Shown: positions 8,419-17,531, counted from the stretch's first letter. The stretch is DNA of 64,000 bases from Muriiphilus sp048268845 (GCA_048268845.1 JBLWUQ010000002.1:248001-312000), one strand, 5' to 3'. Notes: generated by a model not told the origin, from the sequence alone. Translations and numbers: made by a program.

Positions 8419-9846
8419 CTAAGCCGCCGAGCCGCCCACCGTCAGCCCGCCGATCAGCAGCGTCGGCTGGCCCACGCCGACCGGCACCCACTGGCCCGCC
8501 TTGCCGCAATTGCCGATGCCGGGGTCGAGCGCCATGTCGTTGCCGATGGCCCGGATCTGCTTCATCGCGTCGGGGCCGTCGCCGATCAGGGTGGCGCCCC
8601 TGACCGCCGCGCCGATCTTGCCGTTCTTGACGCGGTAGGCCTCGGTGCAGGAGAACACGAACTTGCCGTTGGTGATGTCGACCTGCCCGCCGCCGAAGCC
8701 CACGGCATAGATCCCGTCCTTGAGTTCCGCCACCACCTCGTCGCGGGTGGCCTGACCGCCCTCCATGATGGTGTTGGTCATGCGCGGCATCGGCGCGTGG
8801 GCAAAGCTCTCGCGCCGCCCGTTGCCGGTGGGGGCGACCCCCATCAGCCGGGCGTTCTGGCGGTCCTGCATGTAGCCGACCAGCACGCCGTCCTCGATCA
8901 GCACGGTGCGCGATGACGGCGTGCCCTCGTCGTCGATGGTGATCGAGCCGCGACGGTCGGGGATGGTGCCGTCATCGACCACGGTCACGCCTTTTGCCGC
9001 GACCTGCTGGCCGATCAGGCCGGAAAAGGCCGAAGTGCCCTTGCGGTTGAAATCGCCCTCAAGCCCGTGGCCGACCGCCTCGTGCAAGAGGATACCGGGC
9101 CAGCCGGCACCCAGCACCACGTCCATCTGACCCGCAGGCGCCGGTTCGGCGGCGAGGTTGACAAGCGCGATGCGCAGCGCCTCGCGCGTCGTCGCCTGCC
9201 AGTTTTCCGCCGCGATCAGGCCCGTCAGCCCGGCACGGCCGCCGCCGCCATGGCCACCGCTTTCGCGCCGGCCGTTTTCCTCGACGATGACCGAGACATT
9301 GACCCGCGCCATCGGCCTTGTGTCCGACACCAGGGTTCCGTCCGGGCGCAGGATGTGGACCTCCTGCAGGCTGGCCGCGATGGTGGCCGAAACCTGCACC
9401 ACGCGCGGGTCGAGATCGCGGGCGAAGGCGTCGATCTCGCGCAGGGTCTCGACCTTCACCGGGAACGTCGCGTCGCCCATCGGGTCGTCGTCGGAATAGA
9501 GCTTGCGGTTGGTGCGGGCAGGGGCTGCGGCCAGCGTGCCGCCCCCTTCGCCCACCGCCAGACGCGCGGTCTCGGCGGCGCGCTTCAGCGCGGCTTCGGA
9601 GATCTCGGTCGAATGGGCATAGCCCGCTGTTTCGGCGTTGACCGCGCGCAGACCGAAGCCTTCGGAGGCGTCGTAGCTCGCGTTGCGAAGGCGGCCATCG
9701 TCGAACACCAGCGCCTCCGAGCGGCGGCGCTCGAGGAACAATTCGCCGTCATCGGCGCCGGCGGTTGCCCCGCGCAGGACCGAAAGCGCGCGGTTCAGAT
9801 CGAGGTGGGTTTCAAAGGGGCGGAAGGGGGTGCTGGATTTCGACAT
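8419..9846 (-). CDS. tldD: Metalloprotease TldD
   Basis: 475 residues. TldD works with TldE (PmbA) as a heterodimeric zinc peptidase, known from microcin B17 and CcdA processing. The metal motif HEAVGH is at His255-Glu256 and His260, within GWPGILLHEAVGHGLEGDF. Other family stretches are RYASEGFGLRAV-like near the start, SGGHGGGGRAG (about 195-205) and the C-terminal MKQIRAIGNDMALDPGIGNCGKAGQ. The length fits TldD rather than TldE. It is divergent from coxB with 189 bases between the start codons. No tldE is in the window. Confidence 0.96.
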   Translation of the reverse strand: MSKSSTPFRPFETHLDLNRALSVLRGATAGADDGELFLERRRSEALVFDDGRLRNASYDASEGFGLRAVNAETAGYAHSTEISEAALKRAAETARLAVGEGGGTLAAAPARTNRKLYSDDDPMGDATFPVKVETLREIDAFARDLDPRVVQVSATIAASLQEVHILRPDGTLVSDTRPMARVNVSVIVEENGRRESGGHGGGGRAGLTGLIAAENWQATTREALRIALVNLAAEPAPAGQMDVVLGAGWPGILLHEAVGHGLEGDFNRKGTSAFSGLIGQQVAAKGVTVVDDGTIPDRRGSITIDDEGTPSSRTVLIEDGVLVGYMQDRQNARLMGVAPTGNGRRESFAHAPMPRMTNTIMEGGQATRDEVVAELKDGIYAVGFGGGQVDITNGKFVFSCTEAYRVKNGKIGAAVRGATLIGDGPDAMKQIRAIGNDMALDPGIGNCGKAGQWVPVGVGQPTLLIGGLTVGGSAA

Positions 9847-10035
9847 GGAATTCCTCTAAATTTAGCAAGGCTGCATATGAAGCCCGCCGGAGAGCCTGTT
9901 TGCTCTTGTTCCTTGCTCGGTAATATGGTTTCACCATGGACGGGAGACAACGGTAATCCCGTCTGTCAAGCGGAGAACCGTTGAGAGCGGCGCGACAAAT
10001 TGGCGCCAGGCCAGGAAGATACCAGGAAGAAACCG

Positions 10036-10893
10036 ATGTATGCGATGAAAAAGACCCTGTGGCCCCTGGCCACCCTTGCGGCAACCCTTGGCGCAGGCGT
10101 CGCCCGGGCGCAGGATCTCGAAGTGCTGGGCGCGCCGGCCCCCCGTGGGATCGCGCTGCAACCGGCCGCGACGGATGTTGCGGCGGCGACCTATTTCCTT
10201 GATGACCTGGTGCATTACATCGCCATCGGCATTTCCGTGCTGGTGTTGGTGCTCATTTTCTGGGTGATCGTGCGCTACAACCGCCGCGCCAACCCGGTGC
10301 CGCGCAAATTCAGCCACAACACCCCGATCGAGCTTGCCTGGACGCTGATCCCGATCCTGATTCTGGTGTTCATCGGTGCGAACTCGCTTCCGGTCCTGTT
10401 CAAGCAGCAGGAGATCCCGGAAGGCGACGTGGTGATCAAGGTCACCGGCAACCAGTGGTTCTGGTCCTATGACTATGTCGACAACGATTTCAGCTTCGAC
10501 AGCTTCATGCTGGCGCGCGACGAACTGGCGGACGCCGGCTATGCCGACGAGCTTTACCTGCTCGCCACCGATACCGCCGTGGTGGTGCCGACCGGCAAGA
10601 AGATCGTGGTGCAGGTCACCGGGTCGGACGTGATCCACTCGTGGACGGTGCCTGCCTTCGGCGTCAAGCAGGACGCGGTGCCGGGCCGTCTGGCGGAGCT
10701 GTGGTTCACCGTGGAGCCGGGCAAGGAAGGCATCTATTTCGGCCAGTGCTCCGAGCTTTGCGGCAAGGATCACGCCTATATGCCGATCACCGTCAAGGCT
10801 GTGACCGAAGCGGAATACGAGGCCTGGCTTGACGCCGCGATCGAGGAATATGCGGGCACGCCGCGCCCGATCGACGTGGCCATGGCCGACTGA
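10036..10893 (+). CDS. coxB: Cytochrome c oxidase subunit II
   Basis: 285 residues. CuA-bearing subunit of the aa3-type oxidase, accepting electrons from cytochrome c in the periplasm. It has a signal peptide (about 1-26), two transmembrane helices (about 60-85 and 100-120, including ELAWTLIPILILVFIGANS), the aromatic-rich NQWFWSYDY, and CuA ligands His201 (DVIHSW), Cys238, Cys242, His246 and Met249 in GQCSELCGKDHAYM. ATG 10036 is preceded by AGGAAG at 10024-10029; ATG 10045 (MKKTL) is an alternative. It starts the oxidase assembly cluster; subunit I (ctaD) is not in the window. Confidence 0.96.
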   Translation: MYAMKKTLWPLATLAATLGAGVARAQDLEVLGAPAPRGIALQPAATDVAAATYFLDDLVHYIAIGISVLVLVLIFWVIVRYNRRANPVPRKFSHNTPIELAWTLIPILILVFIGANSLPVLFKQQEIPEGDVVIKVTGNQWFWSYDYVDNDFSFDSFMLARDELADAGYADELYLLATDTAVVVPTGKKIVVQVTGSDVIHSWTVPAFGVKQDAVPGRLAELWFTVEPGKEGIYFGQCSELCGKDHAYMPITVKAVTEAEYEAWLDAAIEEYAGTPRPIDVAMAD

Positions 10894-10974
10894 GCACGGA
10901 ACGACTGGCGCGGCGGGCGCGGCTGCGTCCGCCACGGCGGCGGGCCGGTCCGGCGGGGACTGTGGGTGAGTTGA

Positions 10975-11910
10975 ATGACCGAGACGACGGGCATCTTTGA
11001 CAGCGACAAGGAAGCGGGCTTCGGCGATTACGTCGCGCTTTTGAAGCCGCGCGTGATGTCGCTTGTCGTGTTCACCGCGCTTGCCGGGCTGATCGTGGCG
11101 CCGGGCAGCATGAACCCGGTGATCGCCTTCGCCTCGATCCTGTTCATCGCACTGGGCGGCGGCGCCTCGGGCGCGCTCAACATGTGGTGGGACGCCGATA
11201 TCGACCGCAAGATGCGGCGCACGCAGAAACGCCCGATTCCGGCCGGCAAGCTGACCGAGGGCGACGCGCTGGCGCTGGGCCTGGCGCTGTCGGGCTTTTC
11301 GGTGGTGATGCTGTTTCTGGCAGCGGGGCCGGTGGCGGCGGGGCTTCTGGCGTTCACCATCTTCTTTTACGCCGTGATCTATACGATGTGGCTCAAGCGC
11401 GCGACGCCGCAGAACATCGTGATCGGCGGCGCTGCCGGGGCGTTGCCGCCGATGATCGGCTGGGCCGCGGCGACCGGAGGCATCAGCCTCGAGAGCATCC
11501 TGATGTTCGCGCTGACCTTCGCCTGGACGCCGCCGCATTTCTGGGCGCTGGCGCTGTTCGTCAAGGACGACTACGCCAATGCGCATGTGCCGATGCTGAC
11601 CGTCACCCATGGCCGCGACGCCACCCGCAAGCACATCCTGGTCTATACGCTGGCGCTGGCCGTGGTGGCGCTGGCGCTCGGGCTGACCTCGATCGGCGGG
11701 CCGGTCTACATGGCGGTCGCGGTGGTGATGAACTTCTTGTTCATCCGCGGCGCGGTGCGCATCCTGCGTCGCGACGACGCCGCATCCGAGGCCGACAAGC
11801 ACCTGGCGGAACGCAAGTTCTTCAAGCTGTCGCTCTATTACCTGTTTCTGCATTTCGGCGCGCTGATGGTCGAGGCGGCGCTGGTGCCCTACGGGCTGGG
11901 GGGCTGGTGA
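10975..11910 (+). CDS. ctaB: Protohaem IX farnesyltransferase (haem O synthase)
   Basis: 311 residues. UbiA-family membrane prenyltransferase that attaches farnesyl to haem B, making haem O, the precursor of haem A for the oxidase. The first aspartate-rich motif, NMWWDADIDRKMRRTQKRP, carries the D-x3-D-x3-M signature (about 70-88). The second is the D-D-Y-A-N loop in ALFVKDDYANAHVPML. Eight or nine hydrophobic segments are visible. The stop overlaps the next start as TGATG. Placement between coxB and ctaG is the standard alphaproteobacterial order. Confidence 0.96.
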   Translation: MTETTGIFDSDKEAGFGDYVALLKPRVMSLVVFTALAGLIVAPGSMNPVIAFASILFIALGGGASGALNMWWDADIDRKMRRTQKRPIPAGKLTEGDALALGLALSGFSVVMLFLAAGPVAAGLLAFTIFFYAVIYTMWLKRATPQNIVIGGAAGALPPMIGWAAATGGISLESILMFALTFAWTPPHFWALALFVKDDYANAHVPMLTVTHGRDATRKHILVYTLALAVVALALGLTSIGGPVYMAVAVVMNFLFIRGAVRILRRDDAASEADKHLAERKFFKLSLYYLFLHFGALMVEAALVPYGLGGW

Positions 11911-12107
11911 TGGCGACGCAGTTTCGGGCAGAACATGAATTGCCCCGCCGCCGCCGCAGCCGCAACATCGGCCTGGGCGTGACCCTGGTGCTGTGCGTGG
12001 TGCTGGTCTATGCCCTGACCATCGCCAAGCTGGGCACCGACCCGAACGATGCGCTGGGCTCGGCGGTGACACCGCCGGCGGCCACGACCGGGGAGGGCAG
12101 CCAATGA
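11910..12107 (+). CDS. Small single-pass membrane protein of the cytochrome oxidase cluster
   Basis: 65 residues: a basic N-terminus (RAEHELPRRRRSRN), one transmembrane helix (about 20-40, IGLGVTLVLCVVLVYALTIAKLG) and a short Ala/Pro-rich periplasmic tail. The start overlaps the ctaB stop (TGATG) and its stop overlaps the ctaG start (ATGA), so translation is coupled on both sides. A small protein in this slot is usual in Rhodobacterales and is sometimes called CoxF or listed as hypothetical. Its role is presumed to be in oxidase assembly; nothing catalytic is visible. Confidence 0.85.
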   Translation: MATQFRAEHELPRRRRSRNIGLGVTLVLCVVLVYALTIAKLGTDPNDALGSAVTPPAATTGEGSQ

Positions 12108-12682
12108 CCGGCTGGACCCCGATACACAAGACGCTCGCGGCGCTGTCGCTCGTGGTCATCACCATGGGCGCGCTGGGCTGGGCGGCGGTGCCGTTCTACG
12201 ACTGGTTCTGCCGCGTCACCGGCTATGGCGGCACCACCAGCGTTGCCGATGCGGGCTCGGACGTGGTTCTGGACAAGACCATCAAGGTGCGTTTCGACGG
12301 CTCGATCGAGCGCGGCATGCCCTGGGAGTTCAAGCCGGTGCAGCGCGAGATGGAGCTCAGGATCGGCGAGACCGGGCTGGCCTTCTACGAGGCCTACAAC
12401 CCGACCGACCAGCCGATCGCCGGCACCGCCAGCTATAACGTGGCGCCCTATTCGGTCGGCCCCTATTTCATCAAGATCGACTGTTTCTGCTTCACCGAAC
12501 AGGTGTTGCAGCCGGGCGAGCGGGTGTCGATGCCCGTGACCTTCTATGTCGACCCCGACATCACCAGGGACAGGGACGCGAAGTTCGCCAAGTCGATCAC
12601 CCTGTCCTATACTTTCCACGAAACCGCATTGCCGGAAGACTACGCGCATCTGGAAACGGATGTTCCGGCGCGACAGAACTAA
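12104..12682 (+). CDS. ctaG: Cytochrome c oxidase assembly protein CtaG/Cox11
   Basis: 192 residues. Copper chaperone that delivers Cu(I) to the CuB site of subunit I. One N-terminal transmembrane helix (about 10-30) precedes a periplasmic beta domain with the copper-binding CFCF motif (IDCFCFTEQ, about 125-133). Other conserved parts are YDWFCRVTGYGG (about 32-43) and the C-terminal TLSYTFHE. The start at 12104 overlaps the previous stop (ATGA). Confidence 0.96.
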   Translation: MTGWTPIHKTLAALSLVVITMGALGWAAVPFYDWFCRVTGYGGTTSVADAGSDVVLDKTIKVRFDGSIERGMPWEFKPVQREMELRIGETGLAFYEAYNPTDQPIAGTASYNVAPYSVGPYFIKIDCFCFTEQVLQPGERVSMPVTFYVDPDITRDRDAKFAKSITLSYTFHETALPEDYAHLETDVPARQN

Positions 12683-12710
12683 CCGACAAGGGTCAGGGGA
12701 CCGGAGAACA

Positions 12711-13511
12711 ATGGCTCACGCAAAAAATCACGATTATCACATCCTGAAACCCTCGCTGCACCCGCTGGTCGGGGCGGTGGGTGCCTTCATCATGTTCTAT
12801 GGTGCGGTGCGCTGGATGCACGACACGGGCCCCTGGGTGTTCGCGTTGGGGGTGCTCATGGTGCTCTACACGATGTTCGTCTGGTGGTCGGACGTGGTCG
12901 ACGAGGCGCAATCGGGCGAACATTCCCCGGTCGTGCGGATCGGCCTGCGCTACGGCATCATCCTGTTCATCGTTTCCGAGGTGATGTTCTTCTTCGCCTG
13001 GTTCTGGAACTTCTTCAAACACGCGCTCTACCCGATGGGGCCGCAAAGCCCGGCGATCGACGGTGTCTGGCCGCCGGTGGGGATCGAGACCTTCGACCCC
13101 TGGCACCTGCCCCTGATCAACACGCTGATCCTGCTGCTTTCGGGCGCGGCGGCGACCTGGGCGCACCACGCGCTGGTTCATGAGAACAACCGCCGCGACC
13201 TGATCACCGGCCTGGCCATCGCGATCTTTCTCGGCGTCGCCTTCACCTTGTTCCAGGCCTATGAATACAGCCACGCGGCCTTCGGTCTGTCGGGCAACAT
13301 CTATGGCGCGTCGTTCTACATGGCGACCGGGTTCCACGGCTTTCACGTGATCATCGGGACGATCTTCCTGTTCGTCTGCCTGATGCGTGCGATCAAGGGC
13401 CACTTCACCCCCGAGGCGCATGTCGGCCTCGAGGGGGCGGCGTGGTACTGGCACTTCGTCGACGTGGTCTGGCTGTTCCTGTTCGCCTCGATCTACGTCT
13501 GGGGCAGCTGA
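12711..13511 (+). CDS. ctaE: Cytochrome c oxidase subunit III
   Basis: 266 residues with seven transmembrane helices and the subunit III signatures HDYHILKPSLHPLVGA at the start, EVMFFFAWFWNFFKHALYP (about 88-106), the TWAHHAL region, QAYEYSHA, and the C-terminal AAWYWHFVDVVWLFLF. ATG 12711 follows GGAG and begins with the typical MAHAKNHDYHIL; a longer frame upstream is not used. A small TTCG-loop hairpin and a stronger GC hairpin follow before SURF1. Confidence 0.97.
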   Translation: MAHAKNHDYHILKPSLHPLVGAVGAFIMFYGAVRWMHDTGPWVFALGVLMVLYTMFVWWSDVVDEAQSGEHSPVVRIGLRYGIILFIVSEVMFFFAWFWNFFKHALYPMGPQSPAIDGVWPPVGIETFDPWHLPLINTLILLLSGAAATWAHHALVHENNRRDLITGLAIAIFLGVAFTLFQAYEYSHAAFGLSGNIYGASFYMATGFHGFHVIIGTIFLFVCLMRAIKGHFTPEAHVGLEGAAWYWHFVDVVWLFLFASIYVWGS

Positions 13512-13518
13512 GCCAACC

Positions 13519-13534
13519 TTGCCCTTCGGGGCAA
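13519..13534 (+). terminator. Small TTCG-tetraloop hairpin after ctaE
   Basis: TTGCCC-TTCG-GGGCAA, a 6-bp stem closing a UUCG-type tetraloop, starting 8 bases past the ctaE stop. There is no T-run, so 3'-end processing or stabilisation is as likely as termination. Confidence 0.4.
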
Positions 13535-13550
13535 TATGCGAGACATGACA

Positions 13551-13577
13551 AGCGCGGGGGCCAGCCCTCGCGCTTTT
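13551..13577 (+). terminator. Intrinsic-terminator-like hairpin between ctaE and SURF1
   Basis: Arms 13551-13560 and 13565-13574 pair over 10 bp with one G-T wobble, loop CCAG, followed by TTT. It lies 16 bases before the SURF1 start and 7 bases before its GGAGG, so it probably attenuates read-through from the oxidase genes. Confidence 0.55.
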
Positions 13578-13592
13578 CCCTTCGGAGGCTTG

Positions 13593-14306
13593 ATGGTCCG
13601 TCAGATCGTGACAGGTGTGCTGCTCCTTGCGGGGCTCGCGGTCTTCGTCGGCCTCGGTGTCTGGCAGGTGCAGCGGATGGTCTGGAAGGACGCCGAGCTC
13701 GCCCGGCTTGAGGCGCATATCGCCGGCGACCCGGTGGCGCTGCCCGATACGCCCGACCCGGAGGAGGACCGTTACCTGCCGGTCACGCTCGACGGTGCGA
13801 TCGGCGAGGGCGAGCTTCACGTCCTGGTGTCGTCGCGCGACTATGGCGCCGGGTTTCGCATCATCGCGCCCTTCACGACGGGTGAGGGACGGCGGATCAT
13901 GGTCGACCGGGGCTATGTCCCGACCGCGATGAAGGACGCCGCGCGCGCGACCAGTGCGATGCGCGTCACCGGCAACCTGCACTGGCCGGACGAGCGCGAC
14001 GCCTACACCCCCGAGGATGATCCCGAGGGCAACTGGTGGTATGCCCGCGACGTCGACAAGATGGCCCGCGCGCTGGGCACCGAGCCGGTTCTGGTGATCG
14101 CCCGCGCGCCCACCGATCCGCAGGTTCTGCCGATGCCGGTCAGCGCCGAGGCGATCCCGAACGACCATCTGGGCTATGCGGTGACGTGGTTTCTGCTTGC
14201 CGCATCCTGGGTGGTGATGACAGTCTTTGCGCTTTGGCGTATACGGCGCCGGGCGAAGGCGGGCGACGGCAAGGTGCACCGCGCAGGCAGAGGCGAAGGC
14301 AGATGA
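13593..14306 (+). CDS. SURF1-family cytochrome oxidase assembly protein
   Basis: 237 residues. SURF1/Shy1 proteins help insert haem A into oxidase subunit I. Two transmembrane helices bracket the protein (about 6-25 and 200-220), with the conserved first-helix pattern GLGVWQVQRMVWK, the central VDRGYVPTAMKD (the usual V-x-R-G-W-V/Y-P) and the C-terminal NDHLGYAVTWFLLA. ATG 13593 is chosen because GGAGG stands at 13584-13588. The upstream in-frame ATGs would put the terminator-like hairpin inside the gene. The stop overlaps thrC (ATGA). Confidence 0.92.
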   Translation: MVRQIVTGVLLLAGLAVFVGLGVWQVQRMVWKDAELARLEAHIAGDPVALPDTPDPEEDRYLPVTLDGAIGEGELHVLVSSRDYGAGFRIIAPFTTGEGRRIMVDRGYVPTAMKDAARATSAMRVTGNLHWPDERDAYTPEDDPEGNWWYARDVDKMARALGTEPVLVIARAPTDPQVLPMPVSAEAIPNDHLGYAVTWFLLAASWVVMTVFALWRIRRRAKAGDGKVHRAGRGEGR

Positions 14307-15688
14307 AATACATATCCACCCGCGGCAACGCGCCGATACTGAGTTTCGAAGAGGCCATGCTGACGGGGCTCGCCCGCGACGGCGGCCTCTACGTGCCGAA
14401 AACCGTGTCCGAGCGTCGCCACGACGAGATCGCGGCGCTGCCGGGGATGGGCTATGAGGAGGTCGCCTACTGGCTGATGCGCCCCTTCATCGGCGAGAGC
14501 TTTTCGGCCGAGGAACTGCGCGCCATCATCGCGCGCGCCTATGCGGGTTTCGGCCACGCCGCCCGCGCGCCGCTGGTGCAGCTTGGCCCCAACCACTTTC
14601 TGCTGGAGCTGTTTCACGGCCCGACGCTGGCGTTCAAGGACTTCGCCATGCAGCTTATCGGCCAGATGTTCCAGACCGCGCTGGCCAAGCGCGGCGAGCG
14701 GATCACGATCGTCGGAGCCACTTCCGGCGACACCGGATCGGCGGCGATCGAGGCGTTTCGCGGGCTGGAGAACGTCGATGTCTTCATCCTCTACCCGCAT
14801 GGCCGGGTCTCGGAGGTGCAGCGCCGGCAGATGACCACCCCGACAGAGGCCAACGTGCACGCGCTGGCGGTCGATGGCGATTTCGACGATTGCCAGGCGC
14901 GGCTGAAGGACATGTTCAACCATTTCGAGTTCCGCGACGCCGTGGGCCTCGCCGGTGTGAACTCGATCAACTGGGCGCGGGTGCTGGCGCAGGTGGTGTA
15001 TTACTTCACCGCCGCCTCAAGCCTTGGCGCACCGCTTCGCCCGGTCAGCTTCACTGTGCCCACCGGCAATTTCGGCGACGTCTTCGCCGGCTACATCGCG
15101 CGCAAGCTGGGCCTGCCGATCGAGAAGCTGGTGATCGCCACGAACCAGAACGACATCCTGCACCGCACGCTGGAAACCGGCAGCTATACCAAGGCCAGCG
15201 TCACGCCCTCGATCAGCCCGTCGATGGACATTCAGGTGTCCTCGAATTTCGAACGCGTGCTGTTTGACGCCTACGGGCGCGACGGCAGCGTGGTGGCCGA
15301 GCAGATGGACGACCTCACGCGCGGCGGCTTCACCATCTCGCAGGGCGCCATCGACTTCTTGCGCGCGCAATTCGTCTCGGGCCGCGCGTCGGAGGCCGAG
15401 ACCAAGGCGACCATCAAGGCAATCTGGGAAACCACCGGCGAAGTGATCTGCCCGCATACCGCCGTCGGCGTGAAGGTGGCCGAGGAACATCTTGGCGCGA
15501 CCCCGATGATCACGCTCGCCACAGCGCATCCGGCCAAGTTTCCCGAGGCGGTCAAGGATGCCTGCGGGCAGGATGTGCCGCTGCCGCCGCGCATGGCGGA
15601 TCTGTTCACCCGCGACGAACGCGTCACGCGGGTGCCCAACGACCTTGCCGCGATCGAGGCGCTGATCCGCGAGCGGACCGGCCGGTGA
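14303..15688 (+). CDS. thrC: Threonine synthase
   Basis: 461 residues. PLP enzyme converting O-phosphohomoserine to threonine. Signatures are MKYISTRGNAPILSFEEAML and GLARDGGLYVP at the N-terminus; the PLP lysine in PTLAFKDFAMQL (about 107-118); GATSGDTGSAAIEAF; NSINWARVLAQVVYYF; and PTGNFGDVFAGY. The length fits the long ThrC class found in proteobacteria and fungi. The start overlaps the SURF1 stop and the stop overlaps the M16 peptidase start, so this amino-acid gene is translationally coupled to the oxidase assembly genes, a usual arrangement in Rhodobacterales. Confidence 0.97.
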   Translation: MKYISTRGNAPILSFEEAMLTGLARDGGLYVPKTVSERRHDEIAALPGMGYEEVAYWLMRPFIGESFSAEELRAIIARAYAGFGHAARAPLVQLGPNHFLLELFHGPTLAFKDFAMQLIGQMFQTALAKRGERITIVGATSGDTGSAAIEAFRGLENVDVFILYPHGRVSEVQRRQMTTPTEANVHALAVDGDFDDCQARLKDMFNHFEFRDAVGLAGVNSINWARVLAQVVYYFTAASSLGAPLRPVSFTVPTGNFGDVFAGYIARKLGLPIEKLVIATNQNDILHRTLETGSYTKASVTPSISPSMDIQVSSNFERVLFDAYGRDGSVVAEQMDDLTRGGFTISQGAIDFLRAQFVSGRASEAETKATIKAIWETTGEVICPHTAVGVKVAEEHLGATPMITLATAHPAKFPEAVKDACGQDVPLPPRMADLFTRDERVTRVPNDLAAIEALIRERTGR

Positions 15689-16947
15689 GTATCCAGTTCG
15701 ACACCCTCTCCAACGGCTTTCGCGTCGTTACCGAACACATGCCGGGCGTGGAAAGCGCCGCCCTTGGCGTCTGGGTCACGGCGGGCGGGCGGCATGAACT
15801 GGCGGTGCAGAACGGCATCGCGCATTTCCTCGAGCACATGGCGTTCAAGGGCACGAAACGGCGCAGCGCGCTGCAGATCGCCGAGGAAATCGAGGACGTT
15901 GGCGGCTATCTCAACGCCTATACCTCGCGCGAAGTCACCGCCTATTACGCCCGCGTGCTCAAGGAAGACGTGCCGCTGGCCTTCGACGTGGTGTCCGACA
16001 TCGTGTTGAACCCGGTCTTCGATGCCCGCGAGATCGAGGTCGAGCGTGGCGTGATCCTGCAGGAGATCGGTCAGGCCCTCGACACGCCCGACGACGTGAT
16101 CTTCGACTGGTTGCAGGAGGTCGCCTATCCCGACCAGCCCATCGGGCGCACCATCCTTGGCCCGGCCGAACGGGTGCGTGCCTTCGGCCGCGAGGACCTT
16201 GCGGGCTTCGTCGCCCAGCACTATCGGCCCGAGCGGATGATCCTGTCGGCGGCGGGCGCGGTCGACCATGACCAGATCATGCGTCTGGCCGAAGCCACGT
16301 TCGGCCATCTGGAGCGCGGCCGCGACGCGCTGATCGAGCCAGCGGGGTTCATCGGCGGCGAGCGGCGCGAGTTGAAGACGCTCGAACAGGTGCATTTCAC
16401 GCTGGGGTTCGAGGGGCCGGGATATGCCGATCCGGCGATCTACACGGCGCAGACCTATGCCGGCGCGCTGGGCGGCGGCATGTCGTCGCGCCTGTTTCAG
16501 GAACTGCGCGAGAAACGCGGGCTGTGCTACACGATCTTCGCGCAGGCCGGGGCCTATTCCGACACCGGGATGCTGACGATCTATGCCGGGACGTCGTCCG
16601 AGGAAATCGCGGCGCTTGCCCGGCTCACGATCGACGAGGTCAAACGCGCCGCCGACGACATGTCTGTGGCCGAGGTCGACCGGGCGCGGGCGCAGATGAA
16701 GGCCGGGATGCTGATGGGGCTGGAATCGGCCTCGTCGCGCGCCGAACGGCTGGCGCGGCAGGTGTCGATCTGGAACCGGGTGATCCCGATCGAGGAAACC
16801 GTGGCGCGGATCGACGCGGTCGATCTGGCAGCGGTGCGCGATTTCGCAACACTGGTCGCCGGCGAGGCGCCCGCGGCCCTTGCGCTCTATGGTCCGGCCG
16901 AGACCGCGCCTGCCTTCGAGGAGCTGCGCGAAAGGCTTGTCGGCTGA
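15685..16947 (+). CDS. M16-family zinc peptidase (processing-peptidase-like)
   Basis: 420 residues starting with GTG at 15685 that overlaps the thrC stop. The inverted zinc motif H-x-x-E-H is seen in GIAHFLEHMAFKG (about 46-58), with the downstream Glu in the EVTAYYARVLKED/RGVILQEI region. The C-terminal half has the family R/Y pair in GGGMSSRLFQELREKRGLCYTI. It resembles mitochondrial processing peptidase beta and the single-domain PqqL/YmxG-like peptidases of alphaproteobacteria. The substrate is unknown. It has no signal peptide, so it is probably cytoplasmic. Confidence 0.93.
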   Translation: MSIQFDTLSNGFRVVTEHMPGVESAALGVWVTAGGRHELAVQNGIAHFLEHMAFKGTKRRSALQIAEEIEDVGGYLNAYTSREVTAYYARVLKEDVPLAFDVVSDIVLNPVFDAREIEVERGVILQEIGQALDTPDDVIFDWLQEVAYPDQPIGRTILGPAERVRAFGREDLAGFVAQHYRPERMILSAAGAVDHDQIMRLAEATFGHLERGRDALIEPAGFIGGERRELKTLEQVHFTLGFEGPGYADPAIYTAQTYAGALGGGMSSRLFQELREKRGLCYTIFAQAGAYSDTGMLTIYAGTSSEEIAALARLTIDEVKRAADDMSVAEVDRARAQMKAGMLMGLESASSRAERLARQVSIWNRVIPIEETVARIDAVDLAAVRDFATLVAGEAPAALALYGPAETAPAFEELRERLVG

Positions 16948-17531
16948 TGTTCGGGCGCAGCCCGAAAGTGCGGATCGAGACCGAGCGCATGACGCTGCGC
17001 CCGCCTCAGCATGGCGACTATACCGGCTGGGCCGGGCTGCGCGACCGGAGCCGCGATTTCCTGACGCCGTGGGAGCCGACATGGGCCTCCGACCACCTCA
17101 GCCGCAAGAGCTTCACCAACCGGGTCTACTGGGCCAACCGGGCGGTCGCGCAGGGCAACGCGCTGCCGCTGTTCCTGATCCGGCGGCGCGACGGGGTGCT
17201 GCTGGGGGCGCTGACGCTCGACAACATCAGGCGCGGCCCGGCGCAGGCGGGCACCGCCGGATACTGGGTCGGACAGCCCTATGCGCGTGCGGGCTACATG
17301 CGCGAGGCGCTGGCGGCGCTGGTGCATCATGCCTTCAACGAGCTTGACCTCAGCCGGATCGAGGCCGGCTGCCTGCCGGAAAACACCGCCTCGCGCGGGG
17401 TGCTGGAAAAGACCGGCTTCAAATACGAGGGCGTGGCGCAGTCCTACCTGCAGATCAACGGCCGCTGGCGCAACCATGTGCTCTATGCCAACCTGCGCGC
17501 CGACCGGCGCGGCCGCACCGATGCGGGGTAG
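16947..17531 (+). CDS. GNAT-family N-acetyltransferase (RimJ/RimL-like)
   Basis: 194 residues. The start overlaps the peptidase stop (TGATG). A RimJ-type opening, IETERMTLRPPQHGDYTGW, and the acetyl-CoA-binding core GYWVGQPYARAGYMREALAALVHHAF (about 110-135) are visible, followed by RIEAGCLPENTASRGVLEKTGFKYEG, the typical N-x-A-S-x-x-V-L-x-K-x-G-F pattern. It probably acetylates a ribosomal protein N-terminus or similar substrate. It is the last gene of the run that starts at coxB. Confidence 0.92.
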   Translation: MFGRSPKVRIETERMTLRPPQHGDYTGWAGLRDRSRDFLTPWEPTWASDHLSRKSFTNRVYWANRAVAQGNALPLFLIRRRDGVLLGALTLDNIRRGPAQAGTAGYWVGQPYARAGYMREALAALVHHAFNELDLSRIEAGCLPENTASRGVLEKTGFKYEGVAQSYLQINGRWRNHVLYANLRADRRGRTDAG

